From Thermoplasmatota archaeon (GTDB lineage: Archaea; Thermoplasmatota; Thermoplasmata; Thermoplasmatales; GCA-001856825), in contig JAMCUN010000007.1 of NCBI GenBank assembly GCA_023381415.1, positions 17,093-81,092 on the forward strand: a stretch of DNA of 64,000 bases. Reading direction: 5' to 3'. Shown in pieces: positions 42,521 to 50,657 of the stretch. Made by a program: the position numbers and the translations under genes. The notes beneath the pieces are model-generated. The model was not told the DNA's origin. It was given only the letters and a program-made list of their open reading frames with translations, and did no database searches. Within the stretch, counting starts at the first letter, position 1. The number at the start of each line of letters is the position of its first letter.

Positions 42521-43684
42521 TCACTCCATCTCTATATCAAGAACGCCGTTATTAAATTCTGCCTTAACCGGATTCTTGTCTGAGTATACTGTAGGAAGGT
42601 AGAATACCCTCTTCCAGTTTCCAAGCTGGATTATCAGTTCCCCTCCCTTGTTGTATATATCCAGTTTTTCCTTATCGGCAAAGGGGAGCCTCAGCTTGAC
42701 GACGTATTTATTCTTATCCTTAACGAACTGTATGCTCTTCTCCTTAGAGAAAGTGTCTAGGGGATCTGAACTGCCGTATATCAAGTCCGACATCTTCTGG
42801 AGTTTTTCTATACCGATTGGCTCCTCGCTAAGCATCGGTACCTTGAATATTCTCAGGTCTGTGAACGAATCGTGGACGTCCCTTATGATCTCCCCCTGGT
42901 TGTTCCTCCAACCTTCGAAGAAAGACCCAGTGCTCTCGTCGTATATCTTGTTTACGAACACCGAGTCAACCGGATAACCGTAAAGTAGCAGATATGTGAA
43001 TGCCCTCTTCGTCTCGCTCAGAGACATCTTGTCGGGGTTCATGACGAGCCTGATTGTCGATATTTTCGGATCAGATAGGATTGACCTGATCCTTTTCAGG
43101 TACTCGTAGAGGCTCTCTACGCTCTTGAACACCTCGTCATCCGGAATGGATACGCTGGATACCGTATTCCATACCGGACGAACAAGCTTCGCTGCAAGCC
43201 TGCCCATGGGGAAAATCTTGTCCATGTACCATGTCATCGCCTCAGGAAATGATAGCAGCTTGAGCGACTCGCCCGTCGGAGCACTGTCTATGACCACGGC
43301 ATCGTAGGACTTCTCGTCGTAATATTGTCTCAGGTAGAGGAGCTGTGAAGCTTCATCGAATCCAGGAAGAGTTGCTATCTCTTCAGCAGATATGGGGTCA
43401 AGACCTTCCGTCTGGAAGAGACCTGTGAGATAACCCTTCAGCTCATTCCAGTGGGTATTGATTGCCTCGTTAACACTCACTTCCTGTGCGTATAGATTCT
43501 CCGACATCTTCCTGGGTTTAGGGCCTATTTCCGTGCCGAAGGCATCCCCAAGACTGTGGGCTGGGTCCGTTGAAATTACAAGAGTCTTCTTCTTCCTCTT
43601 GGCCAACGAACATGCAGTTGATGCAGCTATGCTTGTCTTTCCCACTCCTCCCTTTCCAGTGTACAGGAGAATCCTCTGGCCCAT
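42521..43684 (-). CDS. ArsA/GET3-family ATPase with C-terminal HSP20-like domain
   Basis: A 387-residue protein. Deviant Walker A GKGGVGKT (10-17), switch I DPAHSLGDAFG, and switch II VIDSAPTGESLKLL are those of ArsA/GET3. The C-terminal ~85 residues (KYVVKLRLPFADKEKLDIYN, then GELIIQLGN) form the small alpha-crystallin-like domain seen in some ArsA homologues. No arsenite pump or ArsR is nearby, so a role in tail-anchored protein targeting or chaperoning is at least as likely as arsenite efflux. A TATA-like AATAAATTTA precedes the start. Confidence 0.88.
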   Translation of the reverse strand: MGQRILLYTGKGGVGKTSIAASTACSLAKRKKKTLVISTDPAHSLGDAFGTEIGPKPRKMSENLYAQEVSVNEAINTHWNELKGYLTGLFQTEGLDPISAEEIATLPGFDEASQLLYLRQYYDEKSYDAVVIDSAPTGESLKLLSFPEAMTWYMDKIFPMGRLAAKLVRPVWNTVSSVSIPDDEVFKSVESLYEYLKRIRSILSDPKISTIRLVMNPDKMSLSETKRAFTYLLLYGYPVDSVFVNKIYDESTGSFFEGWRNNQGEIIRDVHDSFTDLRIFKVPMLSEEPIGIEKLQKMSDLIYGSSDPLDTFSKEKSIQFVKDKNKYVVKLRLPFADKEKLDIYNKGGELIIQLGNWKRVFYLPTVYSDKNPVKAEFNNGVLDIEME

Positions 43685-43805
43685 ACCAGGGTATTGCTTT
43701 TAACTAAATTTATTCTTCTGATGGTGATGTGATAAAAAGAGGAAGCGTCCGGATTGCCAGTCTTCGAAGCATCTCCTCTGCGTCTTGTTTCCTCTATGGG
43801 ATGAC

Positions 43806-43979
43806 TTAGAACACGTTGAAGAAGTTTATGAAATATTTGAAGAAGGCCAAAAAGTGATCCCTTGTGGTGAGCGCGAAATACTTTACTGAAAGGCCGGTCA
43901 TGTACCAGACTCCGAGTGTGACTATGAAAAAAGAGATCAGCAGGAGGAAAAATGACAACCTATTTAGCGAACTCACCAT
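43806..43979 (-). CDS. Small single-span membrane protein, 57 aa
   Basis: ATG 43979 to TAA 43806 encodes a protein starting MVSSLNRLSFFLLLISFFIV with one strong membrane helix (about 8-28) and an aromatic-rich tail (FFKYFINFFNVF). TTTAAATACATAC about 30 bases upstream fits a leaderless start. Not recognised; the tail could be a second amphipathic membrane segment. Confidence 0.6.
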   Translation of the reverse strand: MVSSLNRLSFFLLLISFFIVTLGVWYMTGLSVKYFALTTRDHFLAFFKYFINFFNVF

Positions 43980-44059
43980 TTGTCTTCAATCATCTATACG
44001 TAAGTATGTATTTAAAGCCTCCCAGTGTCTGGAGTAGGTATCTAAAGATTACCTTAGCC

Positions 44060-44668
44060 CTATTTGCTCTCCCTTATTTCCTTGAGCGCCTCCCTGTCCC
44101 TGCAGTAAAGATAAGGCGCGAGATCAAGGGATGGAGGAGACTTTTCAAGTTTGTTCCTGTAGACTAGGCGCAGGTTCTTGTCGACCTCATTGCAGTAGCC
44201 CTTCCAGGTAACTCCCTGTGACTCCACGTACTTCTTCTCTATTCCAGTTGCTATTTCATGTGCATGAGGGTATTCATACCCTATATCAGACATCCATTTT
44301 TCAGGCAATTCATGATGCAGTCCAATGCTCTCCTCAGTGCTTATTGCCTTTCCTTCCACATTCAGGATCTTCGGAAAGTGTTCGTCAAGGTAAACAGTCT
44401 TTCCATCAAGGGAGTATCCTCCTGTATATTTGATGTCATACTTTGTGCTTACATTCACCTGACTTGCATCCTTTTTCTCGAGAACCGTTCCTATCTCTTT
44501 CCGTCCATAATACACCTTGTTACCTTCCACACCTATTGATGTGTAATCCTTCGGTTCCTCACTTGCACGGAACCTGACATACTTTGGTTCTCTGAAATCT
44601 ATACCGACTACAAGGTATCCTCCTTCCTTTTTATCCGGGATATGCTCAACAACTTCGAATTCTTCCAT
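44060..44668 (-). CDS. Hypothetical protein with a possible metal-binding His/Glu cluster
   Basis: About 202 residues from ATG 44668 (MEEFEVVEHIPDKKEGGYLV). The C-terminal half contains VYLDEHFPKIL, then ESIGLHHELPEKWM and YPHAHEIATGIEKK, where clustered His and Glu could bind a metal, followed by SPPSLDLAPY. It recalls a bacterial family of unknown function with an H-E-x-x-E motif and AH...A..E block (from memory). CTTTATC about 27 bases upstream fixes the leaderless start rather than the longer frame to 44746. Confidence 0.6.
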   Translation of the reverse strand: MEEFEVVEHIPDKKEGGYLVVGIDFREPKYVRFRASEEPKDYTSIGVEGNKVYYGRKEIGTVLEKKDASQVNVSTKYDIKYTGGYSLDGKTVYLDEHFPKILNVEGKAISTEESIGLHHELPEKWMSDIGYEYPHAHEIATGIEKKYVESQGVTWKGYCNEVDKNLRLVYRNKLEKSPPSLDLAPYLYCRDREALKEIRESK

Positions 44669-44990
44669 AGAAATTCTAAATGAATCTCGAAGATAAAGTT
44701 GGTGATTTCCAACCTTGAATCTGGAGGGGTTATGGCTAAATAGCAACTGGAATAGAGAAGAAGTTGATATGCTTACTTATGGGGCGCATGGTTGCAGTAT
44801 CATCAGTAACATAACCACGGGATTCCAAGAAATAATATGGATTTTGCAGAAATCGCAGCAACAACCATGACAGATGATTCAACAACAGGTTAAGAAGAGA
44901 TGATGAGTCACCAACAATTTATTCCATCTCACAATTACTGGTCCAGAGCTGAAGGGAAGAGAAAATGAGGATCTTGAAAGGGAAGGTGAG

Positions 44991-45740
44991 ATGAGTATGA
45001 AGATGGAAGGCAACACCGTCCTGATTACCGGAGGAGCGACGGGAATAGGTTTGGCCATTGCTGACAGGCTTGCTAAACTCGGCAACGAAGTGATCATATG
45101 TGGTAGACGGAAAGATAAACTGGATGAAGCTCAGAAAGAGTCTAGCACTCTTCATGCAAGAATCGCGGACATCTCAGATCCACGGAGTAGAAAGGAACTT
45201 CTTGATTTCGTGGTGAATGATTACCCTGCTCTAAACATGCTGATAAACAATGCAGGCATTCAGAGAAAAATCGACCTGGCGTCAGGGGAGGACGCCATAA
45301 AGGAAGGGGACAGAGAGATCGAAATAAATTTCAAATCGCAGGTGCACCTGACGGCCATGTTCCTCCCGTTGCTGCAGAAGCAGGAGAACGCAGCAATAGT
45401 GAACGTAACCTCTGGCCTGGGGTTGATACCGCTATCAACATTCCCCATATATTCCGCAACCAAGGCAGCAATGCACTCGTACACCCTGTCCCTCAGGCAC
45501 CAATTGAGGAACAAAGGGGTGAAAGTATTTGAATTGATCCCTCCAACAGTCCACGACACTGAACTGAAGGGTAAGCCAACTGCGAGGACGGAGTATTCCA
45601 TTTCTTCATCAGAAGTTGCAGATGCACTGGTAGCAGGGATGGCAAAAGACAATCTGGAAATTGGAGCTGGTCCGTCTCTGGGATGGCTAAGAGCATCTGG
45701 AGATGAAATACAGCAAATTTTCGGCAGGATGAACCATTGA
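44991..45740 (+). CDS. Short-chain dehydrogenase/reductase
   Basis: A 249-residue Rossmann oxidoreductase: cofactor motif TGGATGIG (about 14-21), NNAG (about 85-88), catalytic Ser in NVTSGLG, and YSATK (Tyr-x-x-x-Lys). The C-terminal GVKVFELIPPTVHDTEL matches DltE-like members. Substrate unknown. The start is preceded by GGAAGGTGAG. Two very short frames upstream end in ATGA overlaps, which may be chance. Confidence 0.88.
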   Translation: MSMKMEGNTVLITGGATGIGLAIADRLAKLGNEVIICGRRKDKLDEAQKESSTLHARIADISDPRSRKELLDFVVNDYPALNMLINNAGIQRKIDLASGEDAIKEGDREIEINFKSQVHLTAMFLPLLQKQENAAIVNVTSGLGLIPLSTFPIYSATKAAMHSYTLSLRHQLRNKGVKVFELIPPTVHDTELKGKPTARTEYSISSSEVADALVAGMAKDNLEIGAGPSLGWLRASGDEIQQIFGRMNH

Positions 45741-45880
45741 AATCTAACTAGTGCCTTATACCTGCGCCATCAAACAGGAGTGCGAATAATACCCCTCCTC
45801 ATTTCAGGGAATATGAACTATTCTGATTCACACCGCATTTGAAAAAGATGGTGGAGACTGGCTGACCACGGATTAATACG

Positions 45881-45921
45881 TAATTAAAATATTTATACAT
45901 TAATTATCATTACTTTAATTA
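45881..45921. promoter_or_regulatory. Repeated TAATTA half-sites at the marR promoter
   Basis: TAATTA occurs at 45881-45886, 45901-45906 and 45916-45921, flanking a TATA element ATTTATAC (about 45891). Clustered symmetric half-sites around the promoter fit autoregulation by the MarR protein. AT-rich context lowers confidence. Confidence 0.35.
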
Positions 45922-46379
45922 TGTTGAAGATCAGAGACTCCTCACTAAGTTTCCAGGATCGAGGAACGGTTGAGGCGATAATGGGCGCTTACCGTGCGAT
46001 GGACAGGAGACTGAATGATCTTCTCGCAAGGGACGGCCTCACTAGGCCTCAGTTCCTAGCACTGAAGGCGGTTGCAGAAAATGGAAGTACACCGATGAAC
46101 AAGATAAGTGATTGCATGTCAGTAACACCTTCCAACGTCACAGGGATCATCGACAGGCTCGTATCAGTTGGTTATCTAAAACGTGGAGAGAGGGAAGGGG
46201 ACAGAAGGAAAATTATGATGGAATTGACGGACAAGGGAATCAGCCTTTACAACAAGGTCTACACCACCTATGAGGAGTTCTTGGAGAGCATTCTCAATCA
46301 GATGACTCAGAAGGAAAGGCGAGAGATAAAGAAACATCTTGCTAAGCTTGAGAAAGCGATAACGAATGCTGACCTTTAG
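45921..46379 (+). CDS. MarR-family transcriptional regulator
   Basis: A 152-residue winged-helix repressor: dimerisation helix at the N-terminus, HTH TPMNKISDCMSVTPSNVTGI with the wing GYLKRGEREGDRRKIMMELT (the D-R-R motif), and a C-terminal helix. Lies 16 bases upstream of the radical SAM gene and is probably co-transcribed with it, so it likely controls that pathway. Confidence 0.9.
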   Translation: MLKIRDSSLSFQDRGTVEAIMGAYRAMDRRLNDLLARDGLTRPQFLALKAVAENGSTPMNKISDCMSVTPSNVTGIIDRLVSVGYLKRGEREGDRRKIMMELTDKGISLYNKVYTTYEEFLESILNQMTQKERREIKKHLAKLEKAITNADL

Positions 46380-46395
46380 GGGTTGGTGGTGAACA

Positions 46396-48021
46396 ATGAA
46401 TGTAGTTTTCATAAGGCCATCCAACCCCTCCGGAAGCGCCTACCTGACCAAATTCGGGTTCTTGCCCATACCGCTGGGATTGCTGGATCTGGCAGGAGCA
46501 ATGCTTACCCTTGAGGACTCCAAAGTGAAGATAATCGACATGGAAGCGGACAGAAAGATGTCTGTAGAGGAAACGGTCGAGGATACCATGAAGTTTGACC
46601 CAGACATTGTAGGAATGACTATACATGCGACTGCAGCGCACCATACCTCTCTAAGAATCGCATCGAAGATAAAGGAGATGAAGCCAGACACGACAATAGT
46701 CGCAGGGGGGCACCAGGCGACATTCGTCCCTCTTGACCTGCTCAGGGGAGGGTTCGATGTAGTAGTACTCGGAGAAGGGGATAGAGCTATTGTCGAGATT
46801 GCTGAGGCCATCAGAGACAGGAAAAATTTTAGGGAAATCCCCGGAATACTTTTCAATGAGAGGACAGGGGGAAAAACGGAAATCGTTGAAACAAGGCACA
46901 GGGAGCTCATTCCAGACCTGGACAGCCTTCCGTTCCCCGCATATGACCTGGTGGACAGGTCACTCTATACTTTTAAAACATTCGGAGGGGACTCGGTTGC
47001 TGCAATAGAAACGTCCAGAGGATGTCCATACGCATGCGATTTCTGCTCAGTCACTCCAACATGGGGCAACGTCTGGAGAAATAAGTCGAATGAAAGAATA
47101 CTGGAAGAGATGGATATTGTAAGGAGGTTGGGGTATAAGTGGGTATTCTTCGTGGACGACATATTTGTTGTCCGTCCAAATGTAAACAGGAGAATGGAAC
47201 TTTTCGGTTCAATGATTGACCGCGGATACGATGACATTAACTGGATCGTGCAGATGAGGGCAGACGTTACAGCAGCGAACCCTCTCCTAATAAGAAGAGG
47301 CTCCGATGCTGGTATGAGAATTGCCTTCATGGGAATAGAATCAGGGAGCCAGGAAATACTGAAGAAGCTTCACAAAGGCATACTTACGTCACAGTCTGTA
47401 AGGGCCGTTCAGACGCTAGACGAGAATGGCGTGATAGTTCTTCTTGGAATGATGCTTGGTGCACCTTACGAGACTTTGGCCGACATGCTCACCACAATTA
47501 AATTTTCGTACAAGCTTATGGAAGCAGGTGCAGATGCGGTACAATTTTCTATCTACACCCCTCTCCCTGGAACCCGCATATTTAAGGATTCCCTAGAAAA
47601 GTGTAAACTCTTCACGCTGGATTGGAGCAGATACGATATACTAACCCCTGTGGTGGAAACAAAGGTAAATCCTGCCATTATTCAAATGCTCCAGATGTTC
47701 GGGAACCATTCATTCTACATTCTGAAGTGGCTGAGACAGAAGGTGGGAGCTGGGACAATGAAGAGTGTGGATGGAGTGAAGAAGGAACTGATGGACAGGG
47801 CCCAGAAGTTTCTTTACGAGAAACTTCCTTACTATTTCGCGGACACCGTAGCCTTCCCAGGCCAGCTCTTCTCTACAATGAAAGCGTTTTTGACTGGAAG
47901 AGAAAACATCAACTGGTCGGACGAAAGGATCAGGGAGCTTCTCAGCTACTCCACAAAAATAGTCTACCAGGAAAAAGAGGGCAAGAACCCGTATTTCCTG
48001 GTGAGAGAAGAAGGAAAATGA
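46396..48021 (+). CDS. B12-binding-domain radical SAM protein
   Basis: A 541-residue enzyme. Residues 1-150 have the cobalamin-binding Rossmann layout (without the classical D-x-H-x-x-G; GGHQATF present), and residues about 200-420 hold the radical SAM core with CPYACDFC (about 209-216), FVDDIFV and AFMGIESGSQEIL. The C-terminal ~120 residues are basic and hydrophobic. Enzymes of this class include the GDGT ring synthases and hopanoid methylases, so a lipid-modifying role is possible but unproven. GGGGTTGGTGGTG precedes the ATG. Confidence 0.85.
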   Translation: MNVVFIRPSNPSGSAYLTKFGFLPIPLGLLDLAGAMLTLEDSKVKIIDMEADRKMSVEETVEDTMKFDPDIVGMTIHATAAHHTSLRIASKIKEMKPDTTIVAGGHQATFVPLDLLRGGFDVVVLGEGDRAIVEIAEAIRDRKNFREIPGILFNERTGGKTEIVETRHRELIPDLDSLPFPAYDLVDRSLYTFKTFGGDSVAAIETSRGCPYACDFCSVTPTWGNVWRNKSNERILEEMDIVRRLGYKWVFFVDDIFVVRPNVNRRMELFGSMIDRGYDDINWIVQMRADVTAANPLLIRRGSDAGMRIAFMGIESGSQEILKKLHKGILTSQSVRAVQTLDENGVIVLLGMMLGAPYETLADMLTTIKFSYKLMEAGADAVQFSIYTPLPGTRIFKDSLEKCKLFTLDWSRYDILTPVVETKVNPAIIQMLQMFGNHSFYILKWLRQKVGAGTMKSVDGVKKELMDRAQKFLYEKLPYYFADTVAFPGQLFSTMKAFLTGRENINWSDERIRELLSYSTKIVYQEKEGKNPYFLVREEGK

Positions 48022-48158
48022 GCGCCTTTCAGGTCATAAGTAACTTGCTGCCTGGAAATGAGGCATTTAGAAGTTCTAGGGATCGCGCAAATGAATTGAG
48101 ATTTCCATTTTCATACCTGCTGCTAAACAGACTGACTAGGAGAACTAGGGGGAATTGA
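48018..48158 (+). CDS. 46-residue protein coupled to the radical SAM gene
   Basis: ATG overlaps the upstream stop (ATGA, 48018-48021). The peptide MSAFQVISNLLPGNEAFRSS ends in a basic RLTRRTRGN tail with a hydrophobic stretch FPFSYLLLNRL, suggesting a peripheral membrane or partner-binding helix. No family recognised. Tight coupling suggests function with the radical SAM enzyme. Confidence 0.55.
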   Translation: MSAFQVISNLLPGNEAFRSSRDRANELRFPFSYLLLNRLTRRTRGN

Positions 48159-48479
48159 CAGGATATGCTCATATGGGGAAGATAGGTAGAAGAGAAGTTC
48201 TGTTCGCACCTTAATGGCAGCTTTAAAATTAATAAAATTCGAAATTAGTCATTATCAAGAATGATCATCTGCAATTTCAAATGACATCTAGCTTAGCTAC
48301 TCAGTACCGTGCAGAACACTTAGCCCTTCATAAGGTACAGATCATCAATCAAAAGAAATGCTTTAAGCGATGGTTTGCAGGTTTCTTCTGCCCGGTGAGA
48401 GACTACAAAACGAAAACTTGTCGCTGCTTTAGTAGGACTCGGAAGGGAAAGAGACCACCCACGATTGAGCCCCCCACTA

Positions 48480-48728
48480 TTAGGGCCAGATTATCAACAA
48501 CGGACGATATATTTTGAACCAATTGCAAAAGAAGAGTTCCCCGGCTACTTGAGATATTCAGTGGAATCGTGGAAGAGGATGCTCTATGATTTCATGAAAG
48601 ACACACAGGAGTGGCTGGAGCCATATCACATGAGATCAATATTAGAGTCAGTAAACTCCATGATAAAGAGGAAGATGCCATACAAAATAAAAAAGAGGCT
48701 GCCGAAGAGTGAGGGGATTGAAGAATGA
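48480..48728 (+). pseudogene. Transposase C-terminal fragment, second type
   Basis: The frame contains WLEPYHMRSILESVNSMIKR followed by KMPYKIKKRLPK, the end of a DDE transposase where Y-H-x-R-S-x-x-E-S-x-x-S-x-x-K carries the catalytic Glu. No complete N-terminal domain is present; an upstream frame (48281-48517) is in another phase and not recognised. This fragment is of a different IS family from the remnant at 20.3-20.6 kb. Confidence 0.6.
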
Positions 48729-48822
48729 TTTGCTACGCCCCGTTTTACAGTCTATTCTGCCAATCAGACGGAACTATCTCCAAGAGAAAATCTTTTAATG
48801 TAAACATCCATGTCTACAATAC

Positions 48823-49047
48823 ATGACAACGACCCAGGTCCAGGTGAGACTTCCAAAGGATGCTGTGGACAGAATAGACGAGTGGATAGATCAGGGAAAG
48901 TTTACGAGCAGGAGCGATGCCATCAAGACCATACTAGCAGTATACGAGGAGAGGGAGCTCACCCGGAAATTCTACAATCTATTGGAAGAGAGGAGCAAAG
49001 AGGCGAGGGAAAAACCCAGCATACTGATTCCGCTCGACCGGACATAG
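48823..49047 (+). CDS. Ribbon-helix-helix antitoxin
   Basis: A 74-residue protein with an N-terminal RHH domain (TTTQVQVRLPKDAVDRIDEW, then FTSRSDAIKTIL), which binds operator DNA as a dimer, and a helical tail that would wrap the toxin. Lies 26 bases upstream of a RelE/ParE toxin gene. TTTTAATGTAAAC about 30 bases before the ATG is the likely TATA region. Confidence 0.88.
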   Translation: MTTTQVQVRLPKDAVDRIDEWIDQGKFTSRSDAIKTILAVYEERELTRKFYNLLEERSKEAREKPSILIPLDRT

Positions 49048-49073
49048 GATAGCCCCGCATCTTCGTATGTTCT

Positions 49074-49346
49074 ATGTCTGCAAAATACCAGGTGTTTCTG
49101 CATCCGAAAGCGGCCAAGGAACTTGACGGGCTGAAGCCGGAGACCAGGGAAGGGGTGAAGTCGGCGCTGAAAGGCCTTTCTGTCAATCCCACAAAGGGCA
49201 TTCTCCTCAATCCATCCAGATTCAGGAGGATAAGAGTCGGCAATTACAGGGTTATATACGAGACAGACGACGCGAAGAATAAGGTGATCGTACTATTCAT
49301 TGGGCACAGAAAGAACGTCTACGACAGTTTCAATAGGCTGTTCTAA
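49074..49346 (+). CDS. RelE/ParE-family toxin
   Basis: A 90-residue protein with the RelE fold pattern: YQVFLHPKAAKELDGL, then SRFRRIRVGNYRVIYETDD and VLFIGHRKNVYD. The Arg in RVGNYRVIY and the terminal His-Arg-x-x-x-Y block are the usual catalytic residues for ribosome-dependent mRNA cleavage. With the upstream RHH protein it forms a type II toxin-antitoxin module, next to a transposase remnant and tRNA-Leu. Confidence 0.9.
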   Translation: MSAKYQVFLHPKAAKELDGLKPETREGVKSALKGLSVNPTKGILLNPSRFRRIRVGNYRVIYETDDAKNKVIVLFIGHRKNVYDSFNRLF

Positions 49347-49462
49347 TCTCCTCTTAAATATCTGAGCGAATCTACCATGGGCGACTGGAACTTCAAGAAA
49401 CCGCATTTTCACAAGGAGAAATGCCCAAATATAACTCCAAAAGATTCGATTGCGAACGATTA

Positions 49463-49547
49463 TGCGGGGGAGGGGATTTGAACCCCCGAATCCCTACGGA
49501 ACCAGATCTTAAGTCTGGTACCTTTAACCTGGCTCGGCAACCCCCGC
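49463..49547 (-). tRNA. tRNA-Leu (TAA)
   Basis: The acceptor GCGGGGG/CCCCCGC, anticodon stem CCAGA/TCTGG with loop CTTAAGA (anticodon TAA), a long variable arm (TTCCGTAGGGATT), T-arm GGTTCAAATC and discriminator A make an 85-base class II tRNA without intron or CCA. Confidence 0.95.
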
Positions 49548-49746
49548 CTTTATACGGATATATCTTGTGAATTTAACCTCTTTTAATTTATTCCTTGGAT
49601 CTCTCTTTTCTTTTGGCCAATTGCGCTTCATTAACTAAGATGGCTTATAAGGTAAGTTACTGAGAAATAGAAGGTCCGGAGGTGAATTAAGCAATCCTAA
49701 AAAGATAAATGCGCATAAATGCGTCAATATGTGCACGATATAAAAT

Positions 49747-49775
49747 ATCCCCAAATGTAATTCTTTAATGGGGAT
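49747..49775. promoter_or_regulatory. Inverted repeat at the cupredoxin promoter
   Basis: ATCCCC (49747-49752) and GGGGAT (49770-49775) flank the expected transcription start, just after the TATA box (TATAAAA, about 49738-49744). A direct repeat ATAAATGCG lies about 35 bases upstream. Together they may form a metal- or redox-responsive control region. Confidence 0.4.
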
Positions 49776-49780
49776 TAAAG

Positions 49781-50467
49781 ATGTTAAATCAATCAAGTTC
49801 CAATGCGATTGTGGTTGCGATAGTGATCGGTATCGTAGCAGTTGGCGCTGGGACTGGAATATTCGCTGGGATGTTCATGACCCAGGCGACCGTGGGCCAT
49901 GCGAACGGAAGCGCGACTACCCAAACAGAGAGTACCACCCCTTACAATCTCATCATGGTGATAACCACAAACAATGTGTACAACAATACTGTAGGTGATC
50001 AGCCTGCATTCTTCGTCCTGAGCAATGGAACGCTCATGTCATCCGCAAACATTTCCATCCCTGCAAACAGGCAAATAGACCTGACAATAATCAACTATGA
50101 CAACGGCAACGGAACACTATCTTCGATATTTGCAAACGTAACTGGAACACTGAATGGCAAGGAGACTATACTAAACAACACAAACGTGAACTCAACCAAT
50201 GGGGGGAATCAGATTGCGGTGAATGGTAGCGCTGAGGTGTCATCTGTAAACGTGAGCATGGTATCACATACCTTTACGGTTTTTGCAAACGGAAAAGAGG
50301 TCCTCAACATACCAGTAGTGGAATCCAGTATCGTCCAGGCATCGTTCGTCCTTTCACCTGGAACTTACACGTGGCAGTGTGAAGTCTCCTGTGGCTCAGG
50401 CAGCTCAGGATGGGACGGAGCAATGAACACTGTTGGATGGATGACCGGGACATTAACTGCTCAGTAA
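49781..50467 (+). CDS. Membrane-anchored cupredoxin
   Basis: A 228-residue protein with an N-terminal membrane anchor (about 9-33, AIVVAIVIGIVAVGAGTGIF), a Thr/Ser/Asn-rich linker with many Asn-x-Thr sites, and a C-terminal cupredoxin domain. Copper-site residues: His163 (VSHTF), Cys200 and Cys204 in WQCEVSCGSG, and Met near 215. The C-x3-C spacing is like CuA of oxidase subunit II, but the His that normally follows the second Cys is not at its place. It probably carries electrons on the outer membrane face, possibly to an oxidase. Confidence 0.75.
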   Translation: MLNQSSSNAIVVAIVIGIVAVGAGTGIFAGMFMTQATVGHANGSATTQTESTTPYNLIMVITTNNVYNNTVGDQPAFFVLSNGTLMSSANISIPANRQIDLTIINYDNGNGTLSSIFANVTGTLNGKETILNNTNVNSTNGGNQIAVNGSAEVSSVNVSMVSHTFTVFANGKEVLNIPVVESSIVQASFVLSPGTYTWQCEVSCGSGSSGWDGAMNTVGWMTGTLTAQ

Positions 50468-50657
50468 ATACGGTAAGGGTGAAGAGACGGGCGGGCTCGA
50501 ATTAACTGCTCCTGCCGGGTCCAGGAATAGACAGGAATTGAATGGTATTCCTCCAATGACCTAAGGGGACCAGACAGGATTTGTCATTTTTTATATGGAA
50601 AGTATCTGGGGCGGGTTCAGAGTTAAAATAATCAAACATGATTACTCAACGATTGCA

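Noticed and set aside
44880..44997. Chain of very short ORFs (21 and 9 codons) linked by ATGA before the SDR gene
   Set aside because: Such overlaps are easy to obtain by chance in purine-rich leaders, and no promoter fits them.
49377..49481. 34-codon frame with Cys and His running into tRNA-Leu
   Set aside because: The nearby TATA-like sequence would start transcription after the ATG, and the frame ends only because of tRNA sequence.
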